Of a stretch of 64,000 bases of DNA, positions 53,600-64,000 are shown piece after piece. The DNA is taken from contig JAYESD010000008.1 in the NCBI GenBank assembly GCA_036927565.1, positions 170,276,922 to 170,340,921 of the forward strand, given 5' to 3'. The notes beneath the pieces are model-generated. The model searched no databases, was not told the origin of the DNA, and worked only from the letters and a program-made list of their open reading frames with translations. Each line of letters starts with the position of its first letter. Within the stretch, counting starts at the first letter, position 1. A program made the translations under genes and the position numbers. This DNA comes from Tuctoria greenei. Taxonomy: Eukaryota; Streptophyta; Magnoliopsida; Poales; Poaceae.

Positions 53600-55918
53600 G
53601 CGATCCTAGGTCGTGCTAGGTGGCTGGATGACGACGTGACCCAGACCAATCGTCGCCCGAGCCCACGGGAGTCGCCTAGGGACTCCCGACTGTTCCCTTT
53701 GCTGACGTAGCCCTCGAGTCCTTCGGTGTTGTTCCCAGGTTTCTATCCACTGTCCCCGGGCTCCTTCTCATGCAGCCCCCCGAGTCCTTAAATGTTGTCC
53801 TCGAGTTCCTGGTCGCTGCTCGCGAGTCCTCCACCACCATCCTCGAGCCCCACCCCCACCCCCACCCCCCGTGCTGCTCCCCAGGTGGGTCTCGAATGAG
53901 CTTGGGTCGGCTCGTGGGAGATGGGCTCCTCCGGCTCGGGACTTGGGGGTGCAGGCCTCTTTTCTTTATCGCTCGGGCCTCCAGGTTTCCTTCCGAGAAA
54001 GCGCTTGAGGAAGATGTAATCCTTGATGGCGTGCTGAACTGTGGTCGCGTGATGGGTGCATTACTTCTCCAATATTTTTTTGAAGTGGTCGGTCGGCGGC
54101 TTGGTCTGTCTTTTGTCCTCGCGACGATCAGCGGCGGCGACCAGCCCCCGATCGTCCATCCAGGGCGACGTTTGTTGTAGTCAATCTTCCTCTCGTCATG
54201 ACGGGGCACCGAGTCTTACATTCCTCCGGGATTCTTAGGCTTTGGTTTCAGCGAGTCGGAGATCGCCCCGACCACCTCTTCGTCGAACGAGTGGTTGGTT
54301 GCCACGTCGAGTAATTCCTTCGTGCTTCTTTGCTTGGCACAGCCGAGCTTTTGGACCAGGGACTCGTACGTGGTCCCGGAGAGGAACGCTTTGATGATGT
54401 CGGCGTCGACGACATTAGTGAGCTCGTTGCACTTCTTGGAGAAGTGTCGTATGTATTTGCCAAGGGTTTCTCCCGACCTTTGCTTGCATCCTTTTAGGTC
54501 CCATGAATTCTCTGGTCGCACGTATGTGCCCTAAAAGTTATTAGTGAAGTCGGATTTGAGATCGACCAACTGCGGATGGTGTCAATGAGCTGATACTCGA
54601 GCCATGCCCGAGCCAAGTCGGCTAGATATATGAGGAGGTATTGGATGATGAAGTGGTCATTTGTGGTGCCAGTGGCCCCCGCACGCTAGACGGTAGTATT
54701 CCAACCACACGTTGGGGTTTGTTTCATCGTTGTACATGGTGATGTTGTTTAGTGCTCGGAAATGGGGTGGAAATGTCACGCCGCGCACTCGCGGGCTAAA
54801 GACTTTTGGCTCAGGAGCGTTGGGGCTCGGGCTCCGACCTTCATCGCTGTCGTGGTAGCATCCCGGGTGAGGCTGACGGTGCGGGAACCTTGATCAAAGT
54901 GCAGGAATGAAGTCCGGGTTTCAACTTCGTGCTCCGGCAGTTTTGCGAGAGTCGGAGTCACCACTCCACCCATAGGTGGAGATGCACATCGGGGCCGCCG
55001 ATCTCGTTCCTCCAACCTCGCTTATCTAGGTCGAGGAACAAGGCTTGATGGTCCAGCTCTGCTCCTGACGCATCCTTGGTTCCCACCCCGGTCTGATGCC
55101 TCCTGGTGCCGGGAAGGGGAGCTTTCCGTGTGATGAGTGGCTGTTTGGTCCAATGGGGACTAGAGGTTCCGATAGGCTCGCCTGGATTCAGGCTCAGCGG
55201 GTTCCGACACGTCGCACAGTATGGTAGCTGCCACCACTACATTCTGGCTCACATGCTCAAAGCGCGGGTGATTATTCACGCTGGCAGGGACGCTGACATG
55301 AATGTGAAATGCCCGAGAGAGCGTCGTGGCTGGATATTGGCCGAGATACGGCGTAGGACGGTATGTGGTTCTTTCCATGCCTGACCGTGAGGGTTCGTTG
55401 TGGGTCGTGGTACCTTGTGCCGCCAGCGGGCCAGCCTATTCTACAACAGCCACGAGCGCTTTTCCGAGCCGGAGGCTCCATTCCTCCAGCTGCGCTGGTG
55501 TGAACTCCGGCGGAGTTTTGGTGGGTGTTCCGTCGAGGATGCCTTCACCTGTTTCAGTGATATAGCACTCGCAAGTGCGGTTACTTACCTTGGTAGTCTT
55601 ATCGGGATTGGAGTCACCACCGGCAGTTTCCTTCGAAATTTCTTGGAGAGATGGGGTGTCGTGGTCCATCATCTCGACGAAGGAAATATTTGGAGAGTTG
55701 TTGGCATGGGCGTCGCAAACTCTCTGGAGGATGTTGGCGTCGTCGGTGACAAAATCCAGGCTTCCGAAATAGAAAGCCACGCTTGGGGCGAAGATGGAAT
55801 CGACATTGAGCCCCCTGTTGTTTTTGACGGGGAACTCAAAGTAGTTTGCATAGACCTCCTCGTCGGGGACAGAAATCAGAGTTGATGGAGCCATGGCGAA
55901 GCTAATGAGAACGCGCAA
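53600..55918 (-). pseudogene. gag region of Tat-type element (decayed)
   Basis: The best part is 54216-54800: WLEYYRLAC-like and YLADLARAWLEYQL remnants, then YVRPENSWDLKGCKQRSGE, LGKYIRHFSKKCNELTNV and FLSGTTYESLVQKLGC. This sequence type is widespread in grass Ty3/gypsy gag proteins of the Tat clade. Upstream (55436-55918) an open segment starts close to the primer site but has no recognised domain. Downstream (53676-54209) an Arg/Pro-rich tail follows. Stops (for example near 54532) and frame changes prevent a complete protein. No protease, RT or integrase follows. Confidence 0.8.
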
Positions 55919-55947
55919 TAGTGTTGCCCTACCTGGCGCGCTAACTG

Positions 55948-56760
55948 TGGGCGCTTCGGAAACCGACTAGTAAATTTATACTGAATCATGTTCGTCTTGG
56001 TATGGCTAGCTGCAAAAGACAAGATATTTATCCTAGTTGGAGCAAAAAGACTCTACGTCTAGAGGAAGTCTATCCGTGATCTTTGTTAGCTCAAAATGCG
56101 AGAGAACATATTACAAACGAACCTTGCTCGAGTACATGAATTGTAAGAAAGTAAGAACTCTACAAAAGTAATTCGTAAGCGAAAATGCACACGGGCGTAT
56201 GAAAGTAAGATACAAACAAAGTCCGTCAAAGGAAAAGTGCGTAAGAAAAATGCTTAAAGTAAATGCGTAAATAACGCGAATACAGAGTGAATTTGCTCCC
56301 CTCGCGGAAGGCCTTGGGGGTTCTTTTATAGGATGTGAGGCGGTCCTATCTAACTAGCATTCCTCATAGTAGGGCCGAGTTTACAGCGTCCGTTCTAAGC
56401 ATCCAGCCTATGCAGGGTGCTTCAGTCTTAACTTTTTCTTGATCTTCAATGCACCGTCTTGTGTGTGAGGTAACTGCGACGGATGAGACGGATGACAAAC
56501 TTATCTTGTAACAGGTCACATCACGTGTTCATTCCCTACCGTAGTTACCGCACCCTCCTTCGGTCATAAATACGCCCAACTACCCGCCTCTTCCGTACTC
56601 GAGCTCGGGAGGAATCCTCTGCCGGACCTCTCATATCGAGACCTGAACAGACTGGATACCCCGATCTCTGCAGGCCGGTGCGTTGGTGGCGGGCCCCTTC
56701 TCGAGACGTAGGATAGCTACGCTTTGTAGCCGTATAGTGGTCACATACCATCAAATCCCA
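55948..56760 (-). repeat. LTR (right copy, complete, about 813 bp)
   Basis: Plus-strand limits are TGGGCGCTTCGG and CAAATCCCA. On the minus strand it has a TATA box (CCTATAAAAGAA, about 56328-56338), and it ends where the primer-site-like CAGTTAGCGCGCCAGG begins (55932-55947). Confidence 0.75.
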
Positions 56761-56828
56761 TATGTTTGATACTCCAATTATAGAACTCCATCAATACCCA
56801 TATAAAAGATATACAGCAAGAGAATTAT

Positions 56829-56945
56829 AAAAATTTGCACCTAACTGTACATGCAAGAGTCTGAATGTTGGCAGTGATCAATACGAATCATGAAAATTTG
56901 CACCTAACTGTACATGCAAGAGTCTGAATGTTGGCAGTGATCAAC
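56829..56945. repeat. 63-bp period tandem duplication
   Basis: AAATTTGCACCTAACTGTAC through TTGGCAGTGATCAA occurs twice, 63 bases apart, with no change noticed in the shared 52 bases. Confidence 0.9.
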
Positions 56946-57036
56946 TCATCTTCGTACCAAGCAACAGCTAACGTGAAACGAACGTAAGAATTTTCAACGA
57001 CTTAGTTTTTCCCCAACAATTTACTTTCAACTATGA

Positions 57037-57157
57037 GGCTATCCGCACTCGTTTACTCTAAACCATACTATATACACTATTTTTCTTCTACTTTTACAGT
57101 ATCTATTATAAATTTACACATATTCAGTATGCTTTACAGTATACCATTGCGGACAGT
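57037..57157. mobile_element. Candidate short MITE
   Basis: GGCTATCCGCA at the left and TGCGGACAGT at the right are inverted partners with one or two mismatches, around about 100 bp of AT-rich DNA. Its internal AATTTACACATATTCAGTA is also seen at 13738-13757 next to another MITE. No convincing target duplication was found. Confidence 0.4.
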
Positions 57158-58990
57158 AGAAAGTGTAACAAGTGAGCAAGTAGGTGAATAGAGACATGAG
57201 TGTCCTTTATGATTGTATACCATCCACAATCACTCCTTTAGATTTTTTATGCTACTCACATGTGCAATTTTTGGGAACTTGTTTCCCGTATCACCAACCA
57301 TATCAATTGTTAAGACAAATCAGAAAGAGTTGAAACTAAGGTGAATCACAAGGGACCAACAGATGAAGATGTCTCCCTAGCATGGTACTCAGTTATGGTT
57401 GTGTATAACTGCCAAAGCATAGGTGTACCACGAGTAATACTCATATGCTACCAAAACCACTTAATTGCATACAACGCCTCCTAAAGATCAAAGATTGTAT
57501 CCATCCTCCAGTTAACTTGCCAGCAGCAAGTAACACGAGATAACGTCTAATAAGCAGGACCAGCGCCTGAACGAAGAATCAATGGCGAAAGATCGAGCAC
57601 CAAAAAAAACTTGAATGGATCCATGCATCCAATGCGCCCAACAACCAAAGCGAGAGGCGCCTTTATTTATTGTCGTAGTTGGCGCCGTTGAGCAGAGGAG
57701 AAGGCCCAACGAAGCCTTATTTATTTGTTCCTTCGGAGAAAGCCTTGGCCTATTTACTGCATGGGCGGTGAGGTTGCCGTTTTTACTTATTTTCATTTTA
57801 TTTCTGCACCACCAGCACTCTCCTGCTTGCTCTTTATGAGTTGCAAATGCCATGAATGCCCAACCACAAGAAGCAGTTCATGATTACGGCGAAGTTAATG
57901 GTGTAGGTATAGAAGTATGATGGTCAGATGGTAGTAGTACGAGAGAGAATTAATAGCATGTCATGGAGACGGAGGGTCTCTGTCTGGCTTGAGGCTTGTA
58001 GCCTTCACTCTGGTGTCCATCGCCGTCTTTGGAGCTGCTGCTAGTCGTGGTGGTAGTAGCATCTTGTACAAGCCCACACGCCAGGGCGGTATTAATCTCG
58101 GCAGCAGGCCTGCACGGTTGGATGGATATATATCCGCAGAGAGAGAAAGAGCACTATTGCGATTGCAGCAGCAAGCAATAGATGAGAGATAGCCGTGGCA
58201 GTGGCAGCTGAGCTCCAACCTTACCGACGTGCACCACCGGTTTCCCCATTGGACGGATGTTGCACTAAATTCCGTGCACTGTTGTTTCCTGCCTCACAGA
58301 GATTGCGTTGCCCGGAATGAATGAATGACAGCCAACCTCCTACGATTTACTACCACACACAGACCATGCAACGACTGCAATTGATGGTAAGCAGGTAGTC
58401 ACAGGTTTTAAAGCATTTATCTTGAACTGGCAATCCGATATTACAGCGTGTATTAGCATGCAATGTATAGGGGCCCGGGTTGTCAATTTCTCTCTGAACA
58501 CGGTTAGCTCATTAGAGATTTAGAGTAGACTTACTTACAGCAGCTGCCAAACCTGAGCAGCTGAACCACCAACATCACCTCAGTCACAGCTGCTGCTGCC
58601 TGGGCAGCTGCTCCTGCTGCTGCTGATCTCGCTCCAGATCCCACCAGGCTGACAACGCAAGGGCAGCAAAGGCTACGGAGTACTAGCAGTAGATTTTGTG
58701 GTGGCTCGAGCTCCTGCTGCTGTGGGCTGTGGCATTATGACGTGTACAATCGAGGCCGCCTTAAATGGGGAGGAGGTGGAGGGGATTTGAGTCATTTAAG
58801 GTCACTCTCTACTTGTCATCTTCAATGTCCAGCCTGCCCTCTCCTTAATGTGGAGGGGTTGGATGAAGGCCATTTAAGAACCTCCCTCCCCTCCCCTCGC
58901 CTTCTTAAGTGTCCACGCCTCCTCTGCATGACCCCATCAATCGAAACGAAGTGGAGCAGGTAGCCATCGACCATCGTCTTTCTTCTTCCC
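57158..58990. other. Upstream region of the WW-domain gene
   Basis: No confident gene. A 67-codon open segment at 57989-58192 encodes a hydrophobic stretch (VAFTLVSIAVFGAAA) like a signal peptide but has no in-frame ATG. GCTGCTGCT-type simple repeats occupy 58580-58640. Two CATTTAAG motifs (58793, 58871) lie in the presumed promoter. Confidence 0.45.
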
Positions 58991-59010
58991 CGTACGTGTG
59001 ACCAGAGAGC

Positions 59011-59020
59011 TTATAAATAG
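59011..59020 (+). promoter_or_regulatory. TATA box candidate of the WW-domain gene
   Basis: TTATAAATAG is 24 bases before the first in-frame ATG (59035) but 87 before the second (59098). If it is the TATA box, transcription would begin near 59042 and translation at 59098. Confidence 0.5.
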
Positions 59021-59034
59021 AGCCAAGGTCATCG

Positions 59035-60214
59035 ATGACCACCGAGTTCTTGAGGGTCAAGAAGTTCCACCAGGGCGGGAGCCTGAGAAAGATCAGGATG
59101 GAGGTGCAGCCGGAGCTCTCTCTCGGGCCGACGTGGCCGCCGGGTTGGGCCCCGGCCAGGAGCTCGACGTCAGAGTCGGATGGAAGCTCCAGCAAAAAGA
59201 GGAAGCACTACGTCTGGAAGGAGCCCCCCGAGTCTCACGGCGGCAGCCTCGACCTCCAGCTCAACGACCCCCTACCCCTGGACTGGGAGCAGTGCCTTGA
59301 CCTCCAAGTGAGTCAGTCAGTCTCTCACACACAAGCACGTCGTTTGCAGTTTGCACACATGTTTCTATTCTATTCTAGCAGTAACAGCTTCTTCCTATCA
59401 TCTGGTTTTTAATTTCCAAGAGCATGACTGTTATGAACTAGGAACCATTGTACGTACTGTGTGTTTGTGTTCTTGTGTACTTCACTGTCTACAACGTCAA
59501 AACGTCTAAACGTGTTGACACACAAGCCAGTTAGCAACAAAGTTACTCTGGTATGGGTATTTACAGTGCGTGCGTGAAAACACGCACGGCATGGGGCTGC
59601 AGAAAATAGCAGAGCAAGTAGCTAGACAAGTGCACCCACATGGCCGTTGGCGGCAAAGCATGCAACGTGCGTACGTGACCTCGCGATTGTCGCCTAGCCA
59701 CAACGCATAGTCGACTGTGTGGATAGATAGATCTTTGCATTGCACCACTACTACGTACTTGCAAGCAATGAATGAATTGTATATTCAAGCTGCCATGATT
59801 GAATTATCATTGTTTGTGATGTATTTTGATCGTGTTGCATGCTGTTGTTTTTGGGCATGCATGCAGTCTGGGAGGATGTATTACCTGAACAGGAAGACCC
59901 TAAAGAAGAGCTGGACCAGGCCCCGTGAGCAGCAGAGCGTGAACCTGGACCTCAACATGTCGACGACCGCGGCCACCGACGACATCAGTCCTGCCAAGGA
60001 CGACGAACCAAAGAGTTCCGGCGCCATGGCCTCTGGAGGCAACATGGTGGCTGGGTGCGCCAATTGCCACCTGCTCGTCATGCTCTCCAAGTCGTCCCCG
60101 TCCTGCCCCAACTGCAAGTTCGTGCAGCCGTTGGCGCCGGCAGCTTCACTGCAGGCAGCGGCGGCGGCTCATCGCGGGCTCAAGTCGCTGGAGACCCTGA
60201 GCCTTCTCCACTAG
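59035..60214 (+). CDS. WW-domain protein, CURLY FLAG LEAF1 (CFL1)-like; two exons
   Basis: Exon 1 is 59035-59307 and exon 2 is 59867-60214, joined by a GTGAGT...CATGCAG intron of 559 bp in phase 0; 206 residues from the first ATG, or 185 from Met22 at 59098. The WW domain spans residues about 79-110 (LPLDWEQCLDLQ | SGRMYYLNRKTLKKSW), with Trp84 and Trp107 23 apart and Tyr96-Tyr97 between. LDLQLN (72-77) and LDLNM (118-122) resemble EAR repression motifs. A four-Cys cluster (C155-x2-C158-x12-C171-x2-C174) may bind zinc. Rice and Arabidopsis CFL1 regulate cuticle development by binding the homeodomain factor HDG1 (family knowledge). No stop or frameshift is seen. The intron lies inside the WW domain. 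Start choice is uncertain because of the TATA-like box. Confidence 0.85.
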
Positions 60215-62220
60215 CTGGGCGCACCGCGCGTGCTTGGAAGCAGTAAGCTAGCAGCTGGTTGTAGAAAGAAACCCTAGTTGAGTAGTGCATGCATGGGTCA
60301 GTACGTAGTAGTACTCGGGTGGATGGCCGGCTATGTCAATTAATCATATGGTGCCTTATATAAAATGATGGGACAAGTTGCTGGTAAAATTATAATGAAT
60401 GTATTAGTCAATCAGTTAAGCAGTACTAGTAATTATGATATACGTATGCGTGTTGCGAAGCTGGGATGGATACACTACAGTTTATGTGACAGCATTCACT
60501 GTAGCAGTGTGCAGAAGCTACGTACCTGCTGCACCGGTAGCTTCAATGAAACTTAAGGCAATCAGGCAGTGAATGTGTCGTCCTTCTGCATGACTTCACT
60601 TCCCCTATTGAAGAAGGGCTCGTATAGTTGTTTCGCCCCTCGGCAGCTGGCTACACCATAAAGGCTTTGACTGCCATCACTCGAAAACGGAGTGAACTGT
60701 TAAAGCGGCGGATTTAGAAGCAGCATGAAAGCCCCGCACCTACTCTTAACATGCATGGTTGCGTGCACACACATTCTAGTTCTATTCCTTCCTCGTTTCT
60801 CCTACGGAGTATCCCCAAAGCACATCGGTTTAAGCACCGGCTGGAGTGAACAATGAACTGAATGCTACAGGGGCTGGCCGGGAATGTGGTGGGGCTCTCC
60901 GCAGCTGGTTGTACAAGGCGAAGAATCCTAGGTGGGGTGTTCAGGATCATGACCATGGATGATGCAAACGTGCAGATAAAGCTAACATCTCCTACAACAG
61001 GCAGAAGAAGGGTACAGAAGCACCTCCCTATGCATGCTGATCTCCACCAACAGTTAACACCAAACGCACTTCCCCAGGCGACTAGTCGATCCAGTCCAAT
61101 CCGCATGTGCATGTGGCCATGCATACCCGTCATCATCCATTGGTTCCTGTCTCTAACTATCCCCGAGGATCAGGGTGTGCACCGAGCTTTCGTGTATTTG
61201 CCACAGATATAACAGGGTCTGCTCTGTTCTTCATCGCAGAACATTTTTAGACCTCCCTTTTTCCCTGAAGCTGAAGGATTAAAAAAAATTAGCTCTCTAA
61301 TGATGCAAATAGAACCTTTTTCCCTGTTTGGGAGATAATAAAAAGGATACATGCAACCATTTCGATTTACTATTCAGCACTATTTGCACTTTATTGTTTT
61401 TTAATCTTTTTCATCTATACATCTGCAGTACATTTTTTTCCTAAATTGTTGTGGGAGTGTGGACAATGGCTTTACTATACACAACATTTTTCTGCAAACT
61501 TCTGAAAACATGCATATTTGCACCATTTTCACATGAGTGGTCATCTTCACTTGACCTGTTACACAACAGAAAATGGTTCGTGACTACAGTCGAGCATGTG
61601 CGGAGTTAAATTCAGCATAGTGACATGTAATTGCACCCATAGACCGTTGACATGTCTATGGGACGTGCCCTGTGGTTTGGTTCCACAAAGTGCCAAATGA
61701 GAATGAATCATGCAAAGGTGGCATTCAATTAGATTGGAGTATTAGGCATCTGGTTGCCGAGAAAGTTAGGTAGTTTCAGTTGCCCACGAATTTGGATTGG
61801 CCTTCAAGTAGTCGTGCAGTCTAGGTACTAGCAAAGAGAGATGGCACACAGGTATTTGGCATACATTTATAATGGAGTGTCTGGAGAAAATTAAGCATGA
61901 TTGGCAGGGAGACGAGTAAGAGGAACATAGGGTTTCGATTGATATATTTTCGGATAAGATCAGAGTTGAGTGACTGTGTTAATGCTGAATAATTCGTTCG
62001 CATATACCAAGCAATATGGAGGAAATTAAATTGTTCCATTAGAACTACTATTCTACGTGAAGGCATGCTTTATGTGTTAGTTCTTAGAGTGATGAGGATC
62101 AACACTAGCAATGTCTAATTAGGTCTGCTTAAGTCTACTATAATCTAACAGGCATGATTAAACATCTGTAATCTAATTGCTTATGTAAATAATCAATTAA
62201 AGACACACGGGTAGATTGAG
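60215..62220. other. Gene-free region downstream of the WW-domain gene
   Basis: Open frames on either strand (for example 60714-61136, 60862-61212) resemble nothing and overlap each other. The part from 61250 is AT-rich. The first 350 bases probably hold the 3' UTR of the WW-domain gene. Confidence 0.55.
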
Positions 62221-62622
62221 TGTTACCTTCAGAGGGTCCACCTGATGCCATTGGGCTCAGGTGGATAGTCGCACGAGAGAGAGTCGACGCCGATAGTTTG
62301 TTGGTGCAGGAAGAACGTCGACGCAGTGGCGACTTGTTGCAGCGCGTGCGACGGCGGCAGAAGATTAGTTTAGGTTATGGCGGGAGCCTCTGGGAACGCG
62401 TGCACCTGCGTGTATACGATCTGAGGTCCCCCTGGGACTTATATAGCGCGTACCAGGGTGGGGTCGTCAATAGAACGAGTCTGTTGCGCCCCCTATAGTA
62501 TCGCGCATGGTTGAGGAGTGCTCGGCGTGGGGTTGTTACCCCACGTCCGACTCTGATGGGGGGGGGATAGAGTCCTCCCCGTTGGTTGTTGCCCAACGGG
62601 TTGGACCGGGATCAACCTAACA
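62221..62622 (-). repeat. 3' LTR of the Ty1/copia element
   Basis: Plus-strand ends TGTTACCTTC and CAACCTAACA. On the minus strand it has a TATA box (CTATATAAG, about 62436-62444). The target duplication cannot be checked because the other end is outside; TTGAG (62216-62220) is the expected half. Confidence 0.85.
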
Positions 62623-62636
62623 TTCTCCCCCTTGAT
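62623..62636 (-). promoter_or_regulatory. Polypurine tract of the Ty1/copia element
   Basis: ATCAAGGGGGAGAA on the minus strand, directly before the LTR. Confidence 0.85.
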
Positions 62637-62835
62637 CTTGGGACAACTTAATTCTCACTTAGCTTACTCTTATTCTTAACTACTAAACTTATGTATATTT
62701 CTTCTTGCTTTGACATAAGGAGCATGACGCATTAGAAGCAGCCATTTACGTACTGTTCGACTCGAGGACCACAATATGTCTCATAATTAGAAATAACCTT
62801 ATGCTTAGGTGTCCCCTTAGTATCCAGGACTTGTT

Positions 62836-63980
62836 TCACAGACTCTCCCCTAATCCCATGCCGGCTACGTGTTCTCTGAACACATTGGGAGGGAGACCCT
62901 TGGTTAGCGGATCCGCAAGCATTTGATTAGCTCTTATATGCTCGAGACTAATTGAATTATCTTGGATTATCTCTTTTACAACATAATACTTAATGTCGAT
63001 GTGTTTGGCAGCACCACTCGACTTGTTGTTGTGAGAGTATGTCACTGCTGGCTCATTATCGCAGTATAACTTAAGTGGTTTATGAATGTTGTCTACCACT
63101 CTTAGACTGAGAACAAATTTCTTAAGCCAAGATGCATGCCCAGTGACCTCATAACAAGCTATGAACTCAGCATACATTGTGGACGATGCAGTTATAACTT
63201 GTTTGGAACTTCTCCACGATATAACTCCATTCGCGAGTGTGAATATATAGCCTGATGTGGATTTCTTAGTATCCACACAATCCGCGTAATCTGAATCTGA
63301 GTAACCCACTATTTCTAATAGGTCTGACTTACTATATTTTAACATGAGGTTTTTAGTACCCTGTATGTATCTTAGAGCCTTCTTAAGTGCTTTCCAATGG
63401 TCTAAACCTGGATTACTTTGGTATCTGCCAAGCATCCCAGTCACAAAAGCTAAGTCAGGGCGCGTACATGTTTGAGCATACATTAAGCTTCCGACAGCAG
63501 AAGCATACGGAATTCCTCTCATTTGATCAACCTCATACTGATTCTTAGGTGATTGCGATTGTGAAAATTGGTCACCCTTAACTATTGAGACAGGCGATGG
63601 CTTACAAAATTGCATACCGTACTTTCTGAGTACGCTTTCTAAGTATGTCTTCTGAGATAATCCTAATGCCCCTTTCTTCGATCTCGGTGAATCTCAACTC
63701 CTAGGACATAGGAAGTTTCATCCAAATCTTTCATCTCAAAGTTTGAGGATAAACACTTCTTAATTTCTAAGAGTAGGTTGACATCACTACTTGCCAGTAG
63801 TATGTCATCTACGTATAGTATAAGGAAAATAAATTTCTCATTCTTAAACTTAGCATAAATGCAGTTATCCACCTCATTCTCCTTAAACCCAAACTTTTTT
63901 ATCGTCTCATCGAACTTTAGGTACCATTGCCTTGAAGCTTGCTTAAGTCCATAAATAGACTTCTTCAAGTGGCATCCCAT
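62836..63980 (-). pseudogene. pol (RT and RNase H part) of the Ty1/copia element
   Basis: 63980-63663 carries SIYGLKQASRQWYLKFDE and the RT active site YVDDILLAS, then LDETSYVLGVEI. A one-base shift near 63670 moves the frame. 63615-62836 continues with AVGSLMYAQTCTRPDLAF, GYSDSDYADC, TMYAEFIACYE (RNase H), AKHIDIKYYVVKE and LADPLTKGLPP, and ends with TAA or TGA near 62836. The N-terminal domains are beyond the window. At least one frameshift argues for decay. Confidence 0.88.
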
Positions 63981-64000
63981 ATGTTCCTTACCCTCAATGA

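Larger units (their letters stand above)
37206..56760 (-). mobile_element. Old Tat-type LTR element containing captured gene fragments and nested insertions
   Basis: A 5-bp TATGT lies at 37201-37205, just outside a TGGTGTTTCGG LTR end, and again at 56761-56765, just outside the ATCCCA end of the right LTR. 37206-37560 matches 55948-56290 in the same orientation (GGAAACCGACTAGTAAATTT and onward). On the minus strand the order is 5' LTR (56760-55948), primer-site-like GCGCGCCAGGTAGGG, gag remnants (55918 to about 53600), then gene fragments and the U5-side of the 3' LTR. The U3 half of the left LTR and most of pol are missing. The reading as one element rests on the TATGT match and LTR similarity; two independent LTR fragments are the alternative. 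Confidence 0.62.
62221..64000 (-). mobile_element. Ty1/copia LTR retrotransposon, 3' part, continues beyond the window
   Basis: On the minus strand: RT (from 63980), RNase H, a purine tract (AAGGGGGAGAA) and a 402-bp LTR (62221-62622) with TGTTA and TAACA ends. It is distinct from the Sireviruses in RT motifs and LTR. The copia lineage is not resolved. Confidence 0.9.

Noticed and set aside
53600..55918. Separate host gene on the plus strand (for example 53770-54180 or 55400-55885)
   Set aside because: The minus strand reads as a Tat-type gag beside a primer-site-like sequence; the plus-strand frames are its shadows.
57512..57853. 113-codon minus-strand open frame upstream of the WW-domain gene
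   Set aside because: No recognisable domain, poor codon pattern and overlapping open frames on the other strand.
57989..58192. Small secreted peptide gene (hydrophobic start, 67 codons)
   Set aside because: No in-frame ATG and no clear splice-joined upstream exon; kept only as a note in the intergenic entry.
60714..61212. Overlapping open frames on both strands downstream of the WW-domain gene
   Set aside because: No family resemblance, and each frame is explained by the other's absence of stops by chance.

Overview
This is a plant nuclear window, almost certainly from a grass (Poaceae). The evidence is Sirevirus-type Ty1/copia and Tekay- and Tat-type Ty3/gypsy elements, a CACTA (En/Spm) transposon, a Cassandra-like TRIM carrying 5S rDNA sequence, Stowaway-type MITEs and GC-rich coding exons with short GT-AG introns. 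There is no bacterial-style organisation. The species cannot be named from the sequence alone. About 85-90% of the window is nested transposable elements, and only one gene looks intact and host-derived: a WW-domain protein of the CURLY FLAG LEAF1 (CFL1) type at 59035-60214.

Layout. (1) 1-9031: a Tekay-type chromovirus whose 5' LTR runs off the left edge; its internal region is decayed by mostly C-to-T/G-to-A stop codons, and the 3' LTR is complete (2777 bp). (2) 9037-13737: a truncated Tat-type Ty3/gypsy element. (3) 13753-15692: gene-free DNA with two MITE-like elements. (4) 15693-37195: a CACTA transposon with matching terminal inverted repeats, a TCA target duplication, subterminal repeats and two decayed transposase genes (TNP2-like, TNP1-like). 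Its TNP2 gene is split by a 12.26-kb Sirevirus (19135-31398, minus strand). That Sirevirus has two 1460-bp LTRs in which I saw one difference, an AGCAC target duplication, and open gag, pol and env-like frames.

(5) 37206-56760: what appears to be one old minus-strand Tat-type LTR element, bounded by a TATGT duplication. Its interior holds intron-containing fragments of a SUMO-conjugating-enzyme (UBC9/SCE1-like) gene and of an ARGONAUTE PIWI domain, both antisense to the element. The last SCE1-like exon is split by a Cassandra-like TRIM (38247-50982, duplication ATAAG). The TRIM's 3' LTR is split by a solo Tekay-type LTR (38814-50778, duplication CCACC), and that LTR is split by a second, truncated Sirevirus (39148-48270). 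This gives four or five nested layers whose order can be read directly from the target duplications. (6) 56761-62220: low-copy DNA with the WW-domain gene. (7) 62221-64000: the 3' part of a minus-strand Ty1/copia element that runs off the right edge.

None of the transposase, gag or pol genes outside the 19135-31398 Sirevirus is intact. That element is the only candidate for an active transposon. The WW-domain gene, with EAR-like Leu motifs and a four-Cys cluster, is the only likely functional host gene.
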